Shown: positions 18,306 to 27,639 of the stretch, in pieces | Position numbering within the stretch: the stretch's first letter is position 1 | Layout: every line of letters begins with the position of its first letter | Assembly (NCBI GenBank): GCA_965248855.1 | Contig: CBDFKQ010000024.1 | Span: 1-64,000 of the forward strand | Reading direction: 5' to 3' | DNA: 64,000 nt | DNA from: CBDFKQ01 sp965248855 | Lineage (GTDB): Bacteria > Bacteroidota > Bacteroidia > Cytophagales > 172606-1 | Position numbers and translations under genes: made by a program | Notes under the pieces: model-generated | The model's input: the letters and a program-made list of their open reading frames with translations, nothing else | Told to the model about the DNA's origin: nothing | Databases searched by the model: none

Positions 18306-18521
18306 TTATTTTATATTTCCGCTCCCTGTTATTAGCCAATGAAGATTTATATTAAATGTATCATGAATGCGGTATAACAAATAACAGCCGGGTAAAGATT
18401 TTTCCGATTCAATTAATGATAAATGGCTTTGACTCATTCCCAACAAATCAGCAAATTCATCTTGTGAAATACAAGCCTGCTCCTTCCTTACCAGTTTTAT
18501 TCTCTCACCAATATTTAACAT
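18306..18521 (-). CDS. XRE-family helix-turn-helix regulator (small)
   Basis: A 71-residue DNA-binding protein made of little more than one HTH_3 domain. GERIKLVRKEQ is followed by ISQDEFADLLGMSQSHLSLIESEKSLPG, the recognition helix region, and a tail ending LHWLITGSGNIK. No partner domain is present. The gene stands alone, convergent with the DUF4142 gene across a shared terminator. Target unknown. Confidence 0.8.
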   Translation of the reverse strand: MLNIGERIKLVRKEQACISQDEFADLLGMSQSHLSLIESEKSLPGCYLLYRIHDTFNINLHWLITGSGNIK

Positions 18522-19087
18522 ATTTTTTATAATTAAATTTAAGATAAACTATAATTAGGATTTTAAAATACTATCAACCGGGTTTATTTTGTATTAAAGA
18601 GAAATAATAAAAGAGTAATTCGATAAGAGTTTTTCTTTCTGTCATTTAGATTAAGATGGTTTGGATGCATACGATATATTTAAGTGGTCAATAATCTAAT
18701 AAAATTTAATCTTTTATATTAAGTTTATTAATCTTATCGTCTTCTTATGTATTTAAAAATTATATACATAAAAATACTTAAAAAATATCAATAAATCAAT
18801 ACCTAAATGTTGATTTATTAAGTATTATAACAAGTTTTTAATGTTTTATTGAAAGCATTAAAATATAACTAAGTTTTATTATAAAATATAGCAGTATAAA
18901 CTACTAAATCCTAATACAATAATCTTTTGTCTATAGCTTCCTATAATCATCGGATGAGCAATAATTTCTACATAGTAGGAAAATTTCTTGTTTAAAAATA
19001 AACCACAATAGTTTCTGGCATGTGGCACAATACTTTATATACATTTAAACAAATATTATTTTTTTAAACTCAAAAAACATTACTGTC
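18522..19087. other. AT-rich intergenic region with a long hairpin
   Basis: No gene is supported here. At 18773-18826 two nested inverted repeats are visible: AATACTTA with TAAGTATT outside, and AATAAATCAA with TTGATTTATT inside, separated by a 9-base bulge and a 10-base loop. At 19023-19037, before ytxH, TGGCAC is followed five bases later by TTTA, a degenerate match to a sigma-54 -24/-12 site. Confidence 0.4.
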
Positions 19088-19402
19088 ATGTCAAACAACG
19101 GAAGAGTATTATTAGGAATAGTTACAGCAGCCGCAGCAGGCGCAGTTATAGGTTTACTTTTTGCACCTGAAAAAGGTGATGATTTACGCAGAAGGGTTAA
19201 AGATTCAGTTAATGATTGGGCTGACCAATTATTAGACGTTATCAACTCCGGTAAAGACGAATTACATAATTTGAAAAACAAATTATCTTTTGAAGGAAAT
19301 AATTTAAAAAATGAGGCTATTGCAAAAGGCAATGAATATAAATCAGAAATTAAATCTGATATAAATGGCTTAAAAGACAGAGTGAAAGAACAACAGTTTT
19401 AA
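19088..19402 (+). CDS. YtxH domain-containing protein
   Basis: A 104-residue protein with an N-terminal membrane segment (LLGIVTAAAAGAVIGLLFAPEKG), which is the YtxH signature including the LFAP-x-x-G motif. A charged, helical, probably coiled-coil tail follows. YtxH proteins are small, stress-associated and of unknown molecular role. This is the first gene of a group of three small envelope genes on the same strand. Confidence 0.85.
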   Translation: MSNNGRVLLGIVTAAAAGAVIGLLFAPEKGDDLRRRVKDSVNDWADQLLDVINSGKDELHNLKNKLSFEGNNLKNEAIAKGNEYKSEIKSDINGLKDRVKEQQF

Positions 19403-19410
19403 AACCTTTT

Positions 19411-19445
19411 ATAACTCCCCGAAAAAATAATTTTCGGGGAGTTAT
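19411..19445 (+). terminator. Strong hairpin between ytxH and the holin-like gene
   Basis: ATAACTCCCCGAAAA pairs with TTTTCGGGGAGTTAT around a short loop. There is no T-run behind it, and the next gene begins 25 bp later on the same strand. It may be an mRNA-stabilising or partial-termination element rather than a full stop. Confidence 0.6.
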
Positions 19446-19470
19446 CTTATAAATTAACCTTATAAATTTT

Positions 19471-19842
19471 ATGGAAGACGGAAGAGCTACAGAAGTTAAA
19501 GACAATTTAAAAACAAAAGTTGATAGTCTTGTCGGTCATGTTACCGATTATGCTGAAACTAAGTTTGATTTGACTCTATTAAAAACCACAGATAAGGTGG
19601 CATCAACACTTTCTTCTGCAACATCGGCTGTAATAGTGGGCATATTAGCCTTTTTTGTTTTCTTGTTCGCTTCATTGGGAGCTGCATGGTGGTTGGGTCA
19701 ATTAGTAAATAATGTTGCTGAAGGATATTTTATTATGGCAGGATTCTTTATTTTTATAACCTTAATCGCTTTTTTATTCAGGAAAACGCTTTTTAAACCT
19801 TTAGTTACAAATATATTTTTAAAACATTTATATGATAAATAA
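19471..19842 (+). CDS. Phage holin family / DUF1469-like membrane protein
   Basis: A 123-residue protein with a soluble N-terminal helix (about 1-45) and two transmembrane helices: AVIVGILAFFVFLFASLGAAWWLG and GYFIMAGFFIFITLIAFLF, followed by a short basic tail. This is the layout of the holin-X/DUF1469 family, which is usually chromosomal and not phage-derived. It overlaps the next gene by 11 bases, so the two are translationally coupled. Confidence 0.7.
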   Translation: MEDGRATEVKDNLKTKVDSLVGHVTDYAETKFDLTLLKTTDKVASTLSSATSAVIVGILAFFVFLFASLGAAWWLGQLVNNVAEGYFIMAGFFIFITLIAFLFRKTLFKPLVTNIFLKHLYDK

Positions 19843-20293
19843 AATAGAAAATAACGAACAATTACAGGCTGAAAAGGAAAGAATGTCTGAATTACTCGAA
19901 GTGAAAAAAAATCAAATCAGTAATGATTTTCATGATATAAAAGAAAACTTAAAACCTGTAACCCAAGTAACTCATGTGGTTAGTAATATGCTATCCAACA
20001 AAAATAAAAGTAATTTAGTTAGGATAGGTGTTACTCTGGGTGTTGAATTAATATTAAACAAAATAATTTTAAGAAGGGCAGGATGGGCTACAAAATTAAT
20101 CGTTCCTTTCCTTGTTAGAAATGTAGCTTTAAATTATATTAATGAACACAGGGAAGAAGTAATTACAAAAGCTTTAAATTTAGTAAAACACATTACCGAC
20201 AGTAAAAAATCTAAAAATAAAGTTTCAAAAAATGTAAACTATCCAACGTTGCAAAATCAAAGCGTTGAGGATTCATTAAAAACTATATACTAA
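19832..20293 (+). CDS. Hypothetical protein coupled to the holin-like gene
   Basis: A 153-residue Lys/Asn-rich protein. The N-terminal 50 residues look like an amphipathic or coiled-coil helix (EQLQAEKERMSELLEVKKNQ). The middle (IGVTLGVELILNKIILRRAGWATKLIVPFLVRNVALNYI) is moderately hydrophobic and could associate with the membrane. The tail is basic and low in complexity. The overlap with the preceding holin-like gene suggests that the two products act together, perhaps as an envelope-stress pair. I do not recognise the family. Confidence 0.6.
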   Translation: MINKIENNEQLQAEKERMSELLEVKKNQISNDFHDIKENLKPVTQVTHVVSNMLSNKNKSNLVRIGVTLGVELILNKIILRRAGWATKLIVPFLVRNVALNYINEHREEVITKALNLVKHITDSKKSKNKVSKNVNYPTLQNQSVEDSLKTIY

Positions 20294-20331
20294 AAAAAAC
20301 TTCAGGATTGTAAATAACCTGAAGTTTTTTT
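20292..20331. terminator. Bidirectional terminator
   Basis: ACTTCAGG and CCTGAAGT form a stem with an A-run before and a T-run after. It lies between the convergent hypothetical gene and the response regulator and overlaps the stop codons of both. Confidence 0.85.
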
Positions 20332-20770
20332 ATTCTTCACTACCCGGTATACTGGCAACTTCCAGCCAAAATTTACTTAAACATTTGGTAACTTCTAATA
20401 ATCCTTCAAAACTAACCGGTTTTGAAATAAAGCAGTTTGCACCAAGGTTATATGATTTTACAATATCCTCCTCCGCCTTTGACGTAGTTAATATTACAAC
20501 CGGTATCCTTTTTAATATAGGATCGGATTTAATTTCTAATAATGCCTCCCTCCCATCTTTTTTCGGCATATTGAGGTCTAATAAAATTAAACCGGGTAAG
20601 TGGCGAGACTGATTATACCTGCCTTCTCCATATAAATATTCCATTAATTCCACTCCATCTTCTACAAAATGAATAGGATTTATAATATTGTTTTCTTCAA
20701 ATGCCGATTTTGCTAACAAGCGATCATCTGCATCATCATCGGCCATTAAAATATGAACTGTATGGCGCAT
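20330..20770 (-). CDS. Single-domain response regulator (Rcp1-like)
   Basis: A 146-residue receiver domain without an output domain. The acidic pocket is DDDADD (11-16), the phospho-acceptor is Asp65 in LILLDLNMPKKDG, and the conserved Lys is in CFISKPVSF. Receivers of this type are partners of phytochrome-like kinases, and the kinase encoded 96 bp upstream on the same strand is the obvious partner. It is closely similar to the receiver at 27640 (shared HFVEDG, LLDLNMP, KDGREAL, TTSKAEED), indicating duplication. Confidence 0.88.
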   Translation of the reverse strand: MRHTVHILMADDDADDRLLAKSAFEENNIINPIHFVEDGVELMEYLYGEGRYNQSRHLPGLILLDLNMPKKDGREALLEIKSDPILKRIPVVILTTSKAEEDIVKSYNLGANCFISKPVSFEGLLEVTKCLSKFWLEVASIPGSEE

Positions 20771-20866
20771 TAATTAATTTAAAATTTAGGTTTTGTATTT
20801 TTTGCAAAGGTAATAGCAAAACATAATTAATTCACTTAATATAATTAATAAGGATAAGGATAAATA

Positions 20867-22279
20867 TTAATCTTCTCTAAAATTACCTATCGGTAAATAA
20901 ATAAAAAATGTTGCGCCATTATTTAATTTACTTTTGGCAGTAATATATCCATGGTGATTGGCAATTATTCTTTTACAAATTGCCAGTCCAATTCCCGTTC
21001 CTTCGTATTCCAATTTTCCATGCAGCCTTTGAAATATTATAAAAATTTTCTCGGCAAACTGTTGGTCAAAACCAATACCATTATCTGAAACTGTAATTTT
21101 ATGAAACTCTTTACCTTTACTGGCAACGCTTATATCCATATCATTTATTTCACTCCCTCTAACAAAGTTATAAGTAATGTCAATAACCGGCGAAATCTCT
21201 AATTTTGAAAATTTAATAGAATTTGAGATTAAATTCTGAAACAGTTGATAAATTTGGTTTTTATAAGCTGATATAATAGGGAGCGAAGAAACATTAATAA
21301 CTGCATTATAATCGGCAATGGGCTCGCCCATATCTTTCATTAAGCCTTTCAACAATATATTTAAATCTACACTCTCTAATTCATCAATATTTTTAACCAT
21401 TCGCGAAAAGTTCAATAAATCATCAATAAGCTTTTGCATTCTTTCTGCAGATGATTGAATTTTCTCCAACATCATTTTACCATCTTCTATAAGTGCATCC
21501 TTATGTTTCAATATCAATCTGTCACTAAAAGCTCTTATTTTTCGGAGTGGCTCTTGTAAGTCGTGAGAGGCTACATAGGCAAATTGTTCAAGTTCGTCGT
21601 TAGAGCGATGTAGTTCACTTATTTTTAATTCCAAATCTTTTTGTGAAACCAGTCTTTTACGTAATTCTTTATTAAGCGCATAGTAAGTAAAACCTAAAAA
21701 TATCATTGCCAAGGCACTGGTAATGAGAAGAAAATTAGGAGTAACTTTTTGAATTCTCTCCCTTGAATCCAACCTGTCTTCCATTAATTTCCGCTCTTCG
21801 GAGTTAATGTTTAAAATGATTTTCTCTATTTCATTCGTTATATTTCTTTCAACCAAAATAATTTTTTTTAAATAGGATACGTCATTATTGGTTAAAGATT
21901 TCTTGGTAAAACTTAAATTAAATTCTTCTTTTCGCTTTTCTACCAACTTTTCCAAATTTTTTATTCTGGAAACCTGAGAGGGATTATCATAAACCAATGC
22001 CTTTAATTTTATTAAAGATGCATCCATTATTTTGGATTCGCTCAAATAGGTTGTATAAAAAAGTGAATCATTGGTTAATAAAAAACCTCTTTGAGATGAA
22101 ATTGTACCCTTCATTAAAGAAAACACCCTTTCACTCTCAAGCATAACATTATATGTATGGTCTACCCAATATGAATATCTTTCAATTTGAGATGTTCTGG
22201 AATAGGATATAAAAGACAGGATTATCAATAATGATATCGAAACAGAAAAAACAAGATTTAATAAATTTTTTGGTTTCAT
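20867..22279 (-). CDS. CHASE3-domain sensor histidine kinase
   Basis: A 470-residue membrane kinase. An N-terminal transmembrane helix (about 8-25) is followed by a periplasmic CHASE3 domain (SERVFSLMKGTISSQRGFLLTND). A second transmembrane helix lies at about 180-200, then a coiled coil, then the HisKA domain with LEQFAYVASHDLQEPLRK. The phospho-acceptor is His239. The HATPase region has NSIKFS, NGIGFDQ and GTGIGLAICKRI. CHASE3 senses unknown extracellular cues. The domain is closely related to that of the kinase at 25649. Confidence 0.88.
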   Translation of the reverse strand: MKPKNLLNLVFSVSISLLIILSFISYSRTSQIERYSYWVDHTYNVMLESERVFSLMKGTISSQRGFLLTNDSLFYTTYLSESKIMDASLIKLKALVYDNPSQVSRIKNLEKLVEKRKEEFNLSFTKKSLTNNDVSYLKKIILVERNITNEIEKIILNINSEERKLMEDRLDSRERIQKVTPNFLLITSALAMIFLGFTYYALNKELRKRLVSQKDLELKISELHRSNDELEQFAYVASHDLQEPLRKIRAFSDRLILKHKDALIEDGKMMLEKIQSSAERMQKLIDDLLNFSRMVKNIDELESVDLNILLKGLMKDMGEPIADYNAVINVSSLPIISAYKNQIYQLFQNLISNSIKFSKLEISPVIDITYNFVRGSEINDMDISVASKGKEFHKITVSDNGIGFDQQFAEKIFIIFQRLHGKLEYEGTGIGLAICKRIIANHHGYITAKSKLNNGATFFIYLPIGNFRED

Positions 22280-22689
22280 TAATTATTAAGTAAATTTTTA
22301 TTTATGCCGGGTTAATTACATACAGTAATTCCATAATTTTATAAAAATACTAATTATAAAATGTTTTCAAAGCTAAAATTAAAATTGAAAAAAATAACTA
22401 TAATATTTGTAGAAAAAAATTCACACATCGTAACTCTCATTCCCCTTTTATAAAATTTAAATTGGCTTTAAAAGTTTATACCAATTTATATTTGCAACAT
22501 ATTTAAAACTTAAATTAAAATAATATTTTTTTTTAAAATGCTGATAAATAATATATTAACATAAAAAATTAGTGCGTTATAACAACAATAACGTTACACA
22601 TAATGTATATTTATTTCCACATTGTATTTTGGCTTGTAAATTGTTTAACGCATGTTGCAAGTTAATTACTGATTTTAAAAATAGTTTCT
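22280..22689. other. Divergent regulatory region upstream of rpoN
   Basis: A 410-bp AT-rich spacer between the leftward kinase gene and rpoN. A promoter-like pair lies at 22462-22494. At 22630-22645, TGGC is followed at sigma-54 spacing by TTG (TGGCTTGTAAATTGTT), a possible but weak -24/-12 element 45 bp before rpoN. No gene is seen. Confidence 0.4.
22462..22494 (+). promoter_or_regulatory. Putative sigma-ABfr promoter of the rpoN operon
   Basis: TTG at 22462-22464 and TATATTTG at 22487-22494 are separated by 22 bp, close to the Bacteroidota TTTG / TAnnTTTG arrangement. It would give a leader of about 190 nt before rpoN. Confidence 0.45.
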
Positions 22690-24138
22690 ATGCAACACCA
22701 GACCCAAACCCAACGACAAACTTTAAAAATATTACCTCAGCAAATTCAAATGTTGAATCTGATTCAACTTTCCACAATTGAATTGGAAAACAGAATAAAA
22801 TCAGAATTAGAAGAAAACCCTGTTTTAGAAGAAGGAAGTGAAGATGATAATCAAATGGAAACTGCAGAACCGGAAGTTAGAGAAGATAATGAAATAAATT
22901 CGTCAATTGAAGATCAACCTCAGGAAGAATTATACAATTGGGAAAAATTAGAAAATGATGTTCCCGATTATAAAACACGTTCTGATAACCATAGTGATGA
23001 TGATGGTGATTCTTATACCATGCCAATGGTGCAAACGCAAACTTTCAGAGAAGATTTAAAAGAACAGCTTCACTTATTAAATTTATTGGAGAGGCATTTA
23101 ATATTTGCTGATTTTATTTTAGATTCATTGGATGATGATGGATTTTTACGTTTCCCATTAAATGATTTAGCAGATGATATTTCTTTTGCTCACAACCTAT
23201 TTGTTGATGTTGAAGAATTAAAAGATATCCTGTTATTAATTCAAAAACTTGATCCTCCGGGAATTGGAGCAAGTGATTTGCAGGAATGTTTATTACTACA
23301 ACTCGAAGCAAAAAAAAATGCAGGTAAAAATGTTGATACGGCTATAATGGTTGTAAATGAGTGCATGAATGAGCTTGCTCATAAAAATTATGAAAAAATA
23401 AAAAAGATACTTGCTCTGTCAAGTGAAGAACTTAAAGAAGTTGTAGAACAAATTACATCATTAAATCCGAAACCGGTTTCAGGTCAGGCTTCTGATATTC
23501 AAGTCAATTTAAATATTTATCCCGAGTTTAATTTATATTTTGAAAATGGCAAAATTGAAGTTTCTTTAAATAATAAAAGCAATCAGGAGCTTCGTTTAAA
23601 TAAATCATTTATGGATATGGCGCACGCTGCCGGAAATGACAAACAAACGATACAATTTGTTAAAAGTAAAATAAGTGCTGCACAATGGTTTATCGATGCC
23701 ATAAAGCAGAGAGAAAATACCATGCTTACAACCATGAAAGCCATTGCAATGTTGCAGCAAGAATATTTTATGACGGGTAATGAAAGGAAATTAAGGCCAA
23801 TGATATTAAAAGATGTTGCTGATATTATTGGAATGGATATTTCAACCGTATCTCGAGTAACAAGTACAAAATACGTTCAAACACCTTTTGGTTTAATTTT
23901 ACTGAAAAGAATGTTTTCTGAAGGATTAACCAATCAGGATGGTGCTGAAGTATCTAATAGAGAAATTCAAAACCATATTCAGGAAATTATTCAAAAAGAA
24001 GACAAAAATAATCCATTAACTGATCAACAAATCGTTGATGCACTTAGCCGGATAGGATATAATATTGCAAGAAGAACTGTTGCCAAGTACCGCGAACATT
24101 TAAATATTGCTGTTGCAAAGCTTAGAAGAGGTTTGTAA
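22690..24138 (+). CDS. rpoN: RNA polymerase sigma-54 factor
   Basis: The alternative sigma factor that needs AAA+ activators. Region I is the Gln/Leu-rich N-terminus (QTQTQRQTLKILPQQIQMLN to LEENPVLEE). An acidic region II follows (about 50-110), then the core-binding domain and an HTH near DISTVSRVT. The diagnostic RpoN box NIARRTVAKYREHLNI is near the C-terminus. The length of 482 is usual. It is followed 37 bp later by its NtrC-type activator and then by kinase and receiver genes, all on one strand. Confidence 0.96.
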   Translation: MQHQTQTQRQTLKILPQQIQMLNLIQLSTIELENRIKSELEENPVLEEGSEDDNQMETAEPEVREDNEINSSIEDQPQEELYNWEKLENDVPDYKTRSDNHSDDDGDSYTMPMVQTQTFREDLKEQLHLLNLLERHLIFADFILDSLDDDGFLRFPLNDLADDISFAHNLFVDVEELKDILLLIQKLDPPGIGASDLQECLLLQLEAKKNAGKNVDTAIMVVNECMNELAHKNYEKIKKILALSSEELKEVVEQITSLNPKPVSGQASDIQVNLNIYPEFNLYFENGKIEVSLNNKSNQELRLNKSFMDMAHAAGNDKQTIQFVKSKISAAQWFIDAIKQRENTMLTTMKAIAMLQQEYFMTGNERKLRPMILKDVADIIGMDISTVSRVTSTKYVQTPFGLILLKRMFSEGLTNQDGAEVSNREIQNHIQEIIQKEDKNNPLTDQQIVDALSRIGYNIARRTVAKYREHLNIAVAKLRRGL

Positions 24139-24175
24139 GCTTACCATTTTATTTAAAATATTTTAATTAAAAAGT

Positions 24176-25606
24176 ATGTCAAAAAAAATATTGGTTATTG
24201 ATGACGACACGGATATTTGCCTGTTGTTGAAAAGATTTTTATCAAAAAATGAATTTGAGGTTGAAGTAGCATATACCGGAAGGAAAGGGTTAGAATTGTT
24301 AGAAATTTTTCAACCTGATTTAGTTATGACTGACTTTAAATTAGGAGATATTGACGGAGGCCAACTTCTGGTAAAAATTAAAGAAAAACACCCCGATTTA
24401 CCTGTTTTAATTATTACCGGTTATTCTGATATTAAAGTGGCAGTAAATGTAATTAAGCAGGGAGCATTCGACTATATAACAAAACCATTATTTCCGGATG
24501 AAATATTAATCACTATTCGAAAAGCTTTAGACAATAATATTGAAAATAATTCACACAATAAAAGCAATTCTTTCTCAACAACCGAACCTTCAAAACATAA
24601 AATCACACATCAGGTAGAAGGTTGTTTGTTTGGTGAAAGTATTGAATCAAAACATTTAATCAAACAAATTGAATTGGTTGCACCCACCAATTTTAGTGTA
24701 ATTGTGTATGGCGAAAGTGGATCGGGTAAAGAAGCCATTGCACATGAAATACATAATAAAAGTAAAAGAAAAGATCAACCATTTGTAGCTATGGATTGTG
24801 GTGCAATTTCAAAAGAACTTGCAGGCAGCGAATTGTTTGGCCATGAAAAAGGATCATTTACAGGAGCCCTAAATCAAAAAATAGGTCATTTTGAATTAGC
24901 AAACGGAGGTACTTTATTTTTAGATGAGGTAGCAAATTTATCTTACGATATACAGGTTTCATTATTGCGTGTTGTTCAGGAAAGAAAATTAAAAAGGATT
25001 GGGGGCACTAAAGAAATTTCGATTGATGTAAGAATTATTGTAGCCAGTAATGAAAAATTACTTGAAGCCTGTAAAAAGGGTAAATTCAGAGAAGATTTAT
25101 ATCACCGATTTAATGAGTTTACTATTGATGTACCCCCACTGCGCGATAGGAACAGCGATATAATGATGTTCGCAGAATATTTTTTAAACCATACCAATAA
25201 TGAGTTGGAAAAAGACATAAAAGGTTTTTCTCCGGATGTAATTGAAAATTTTATGACTTACCCATGGTATGGAAACCTGAGAGAATTAAAAAATGTAATT
25301 AAGCGTGCCACTTTACTATCTGACGGTGATTGGATTGAAGCAAAATCTTTGCCATTTGAACTTTCAAACCACAGCAGGTTATTATTTATGGAAAGCGGTT
25401 CAGGGCCGGAGAATCAGGCTGAAGAAAGTTTATTAATTCCAAACTCTCAAAAACCAAACTTAAAATCTGCTGCCTCAGAAGCAGAGTACGAAATGATTTT
25501 AAAAATATTAAAACAAGTAAATTTCAATAAAAGCAAGGCTGCCCGTTTATTGGATATAGATAGAAAAACACTTTATAATAAAATGAAAAATTATAATTTG
25601 GAATAA
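24176..25606 (+). CDS. Sigma-54-dependent response regulator (NtrC family)
   Basis: A 476-residue activator of sigma-54 polymerase. The receiver domain comes first (phospho-acceptor Asp53 in MTDFKLGD). The AAA+ domain follows, with Walker A GESGSGKE (179-186), the sigma-54 contact loop GSFTGA (226-231) in place of GAFTGA, and Walker B GGTLFLDEV. The C-terminal Fis-type HTH reads NKSKAARLLDIDRKTLYNKMK. The Ser in the contact loop is a common variant. Its own sensor is probably one of the kinases encoded directly downstream in the same operon. Confidence 0.95.
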   Translation: MSKKILVIDDDTDICLLLKRFLSKNEFEVEVAYTGRKGLELLEIFQPDLVMTDFKLGDIDGGQLLVKIKEKHPDLPVLIITGYSDIKVAVNVIKQGAFDYITKPLFPDEILITIRKALDNNIENNSHNKSNSFSTTEPSKHKITHQVEGCLFGESIESKHLIKQIELVAPTNFSVIVYGESGSGKEAIAHEIHNKSKRKDQPFVAMDCGAISKELAGSELFGHEKGSFTGALNQKIGHFELANGGTLFLDEVANLSYDIQVSLLRVVQERKLKRIGGTKEISIDVRIIVASNEKLLEACKKGKFREDLYHRFNEFTIDVPPLRDRNSDIMMFAEYFLNHTNNELEKDIKGFSPDVIENFMTYPWYGNLRELKNVIKRATLLSDGDWIEAKSLPFELSNHSRLLFMESGSGPENQAEESLLIPNSQKPNLKSAASEAEYEMILKILKQVNFNKSKAARLLDIDRKTLYNKMKNYNLE

Positions 25607-25648
25607 ATTATAATTTAAAAAATAGGGTTTTTACCATGAGATGATAAT

Positions 25649-27613
25649 ATGTATCTAAAATCATTAATTCACAACAATCACGAATCGGATTTTAAAACGT
25701 TCGATTCATTTAGAAAGATTGCAACACTTTCTCCTTATATAATTTTTATTCACAAGGCATCCGATCAGTCTTTATTATTTATAAATAAAAGAGTAACTGA
25801 CTTACTTGGATATACTGAAGAAGATATAATTAATAAGGGTGGAAATTTATTGGAAGTATTATTTAACCAAAATGACAAAGATTTTATAGTAAATCTAAAA
25901 ACGACTTACAAAGATGAAAGTGATATTTTAGAATTTAAGGCATGGGTAAAACATAAGAATGGAGGAAAACGGATATTTAAAATCCGCACTATGATTTATA
26001 AAAGAAATGAAATTGGTGAAATTGAAGAAATACTTGGAATAGCAGAAGATATAACTGAAGAATATCAGTCTCTTGAAAAAATAAAGCGCAATGAAACTTT
26101 ATTGTCAGAAACAGAAAAAACTCTTAAATATGGAAGTTGGTATTGGAATGTACCTACAGGTGAAATAACATGGTCTGCCGGATTACTTAAAATATTTGGT
26201 TATGAATCTACCGAAAATAATCAATTGGATTTTAATTTTTTTGTTGATCATATCCATCCGGATGATAAAGAACAAGTATTAAAAAGTGCGGAGAATTTCC
26301 TTAAAACCGGAATAAATGACAATAATGATTATAGGATAATAACAAAGGCGGGAGAGATAAAAATATTAAATGGTAAATCCAACATTATAGAAGGTACAAA
26401 CCAAAATCCGATTAAAGTTATTGGAAGTACTGCTGATGTAACAGAAATAAGGAAGTTTCATGAAAAATTAATTGAAAATGAAGCACTGCTTGCCGAAGCG
26501 GAAAAAATATTAGAATACGGAAGCTGGATTTATGATATTGAAACGAAAAAAGTTGACTGCTCGGATGGGTTGTGGAGAACTTTTGGGTATGAACCACAAA
26601 GTTTTGAACTGGATTTGGAAAAATATTTAAGCTTAATAGATATTCGTGATGTTGAAAATGTTAAGAATGTAATTGATAATGCACTAAAAAATCAAGAATC
26701 GTATAACATTGAACATAGGTTAATAAAACCAAATGGAGAAGAAAGAATAATATCGGGTAAAGGAAGGCCGGTATTTGATAAAAATAATAAATTGATAAAA
26801 TTATTGGGAAGTACAGCAGATGTAACTCAATTAAGAATTGCCCAACAGGAATTGGAAAATAAAGTAATAGCGTTAAATAGATCTAATATTGAGCTCGAAC
26901 AATTTGCATATGTCGCTTCACATGATTTACAGGAACCATTAAGAAAAATTATTGCTTTTGGGGAAAGATTAGATATAAAATTTGGAAATATTTTAGGTGA
27001 TGATGGGAAATTATATTTAACAAGGATGATTAGTGCTTCATTGCGAATGAAATTATTGATTGAAAATTTATTAAATTTTTCAACGATCACCAAACACAAT
27101 GCAGATTTTAAACCTACTGATCTTAATGATATCTTAAAAAGTGCTTTAAGCGACCTTGATATAAAAATTGAAGAAAAAAATGCAGTAATTAATTTTGAAA
27201 ATTTACCGGTAATTGAAGCCATTTCTTCTCAAATAAATCAGTTATTTTTGAATTTGATTTCAAACGCTTTGAAATTTAATAAAACAAATCAAAATATTGT
27301 AATAGATGTAAAACATGAAATGGTCTCACATCTTTTAAAAATAGATTTAGGTTTAGAATCAACTAAAGACTATATAAAGATTGATATTGTTGATAACGGC
27401 ATTGGTTTCAACCAGGAATATGCCGAAAAGATTTTTATAATTTTTCAAAGGCTGCAGGGCAGGTCTGAAGAAGGATCCGGTATTGGACTGGCAATTTGTA
27501 AAAAAATTATAGAGAATCATTCAGGAAAAATATTTGCAACGAGCACAGTAGGCATTGGCTCGACTTTTACAGTAATTTTACCATTAAAACAACTTCAATT
27601 TAAAACACCTTAA
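25649..27613 (+). CDS. Multi-PAS sensor histidine kinase (soluble)
   Basis: A 654-residue kinase without clear transmembrane helices. It has three PAS domains, at about 20-135, 150-275 and 280-405, each ending in a PAC-like segment (IEEILGIAEDITE, KVIGSTADVTE, KLLGSTADVTQ). HisKA follows with LEQFAYVASHDLQEPLRK (phospho-acceptor His425), then HATPase with DIVDNGIGFN and GSGIGLAICKKI. PAS domains 2 and 3 resemble each other (LKYGSWYW versus LEYGSWIY) and look like an internal duplication. It lies 42 bp after the NtrC-type gene and 26 bp before the receiver gene. Confidence 0.92.
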   Translation: MYLKSLIHNNHESDFKTFDSFRKIATLSPYIIFIHKASDQSLLFINKRVTDLLGYTEEDIINKGGNLLEVLFNQNDKDFIVNLKTTYKDESDILEFKAWVKHKNGGKRIFKIRTMIYKRNEIGEIEEILGIAEDITEEYQSLEKIKRNETLLSETEKTLKYGSWYWNVPTGEITWSAGLLKIFGYESTENNQLDFNFFVDHIHPDDKEQVLKSAENFLKTGINDNNDYRIITKAGEIKILNGKSNIIEGTNQNPIKVIGSTADVTEIRKFHEKLIENEALLAEAEKILEYGSWIYDIETKKVDCSDGLWRTFGYEPQSFELDLEKYLSLIDIRDVENVKNVIDNALKNQESYNIEHRLIKPNGEERIISGKGRPVFDKNNKLIKLLGSTADVTQLRIAQQELENKVIALNRSNIELEQFAYVASHDLQEPLRKIIAFGERLDIKFGNILGDDGKLYLTRMISASLRMKLLIENLLNFSTITKHNADFKPTDLNDILKSALSDLDIKIEEKNAVINFENLPVIEAISSQINQLFLNLISNALKFNKTNQNIVIDVKHEMVSHLLKIDLGLESTKDYIKIDIVDNGIGFNQEYAEKIFIIFQRLQGRSEEGSGIGLAICKKIIENHSGKIFATSTVGIGSTFTVILPLKQLQFKTP

Positions 27614-27639
27614 CCAAGTGAAACTATAATTTTAATCTC

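Noticed and set aside
19411..19445. Hairpin as an operon-ending terminator
   Set aside because: There is no T-run behind the stem and the next gene starts 25 bp later on the same strand; it is kept only as a hairpin.
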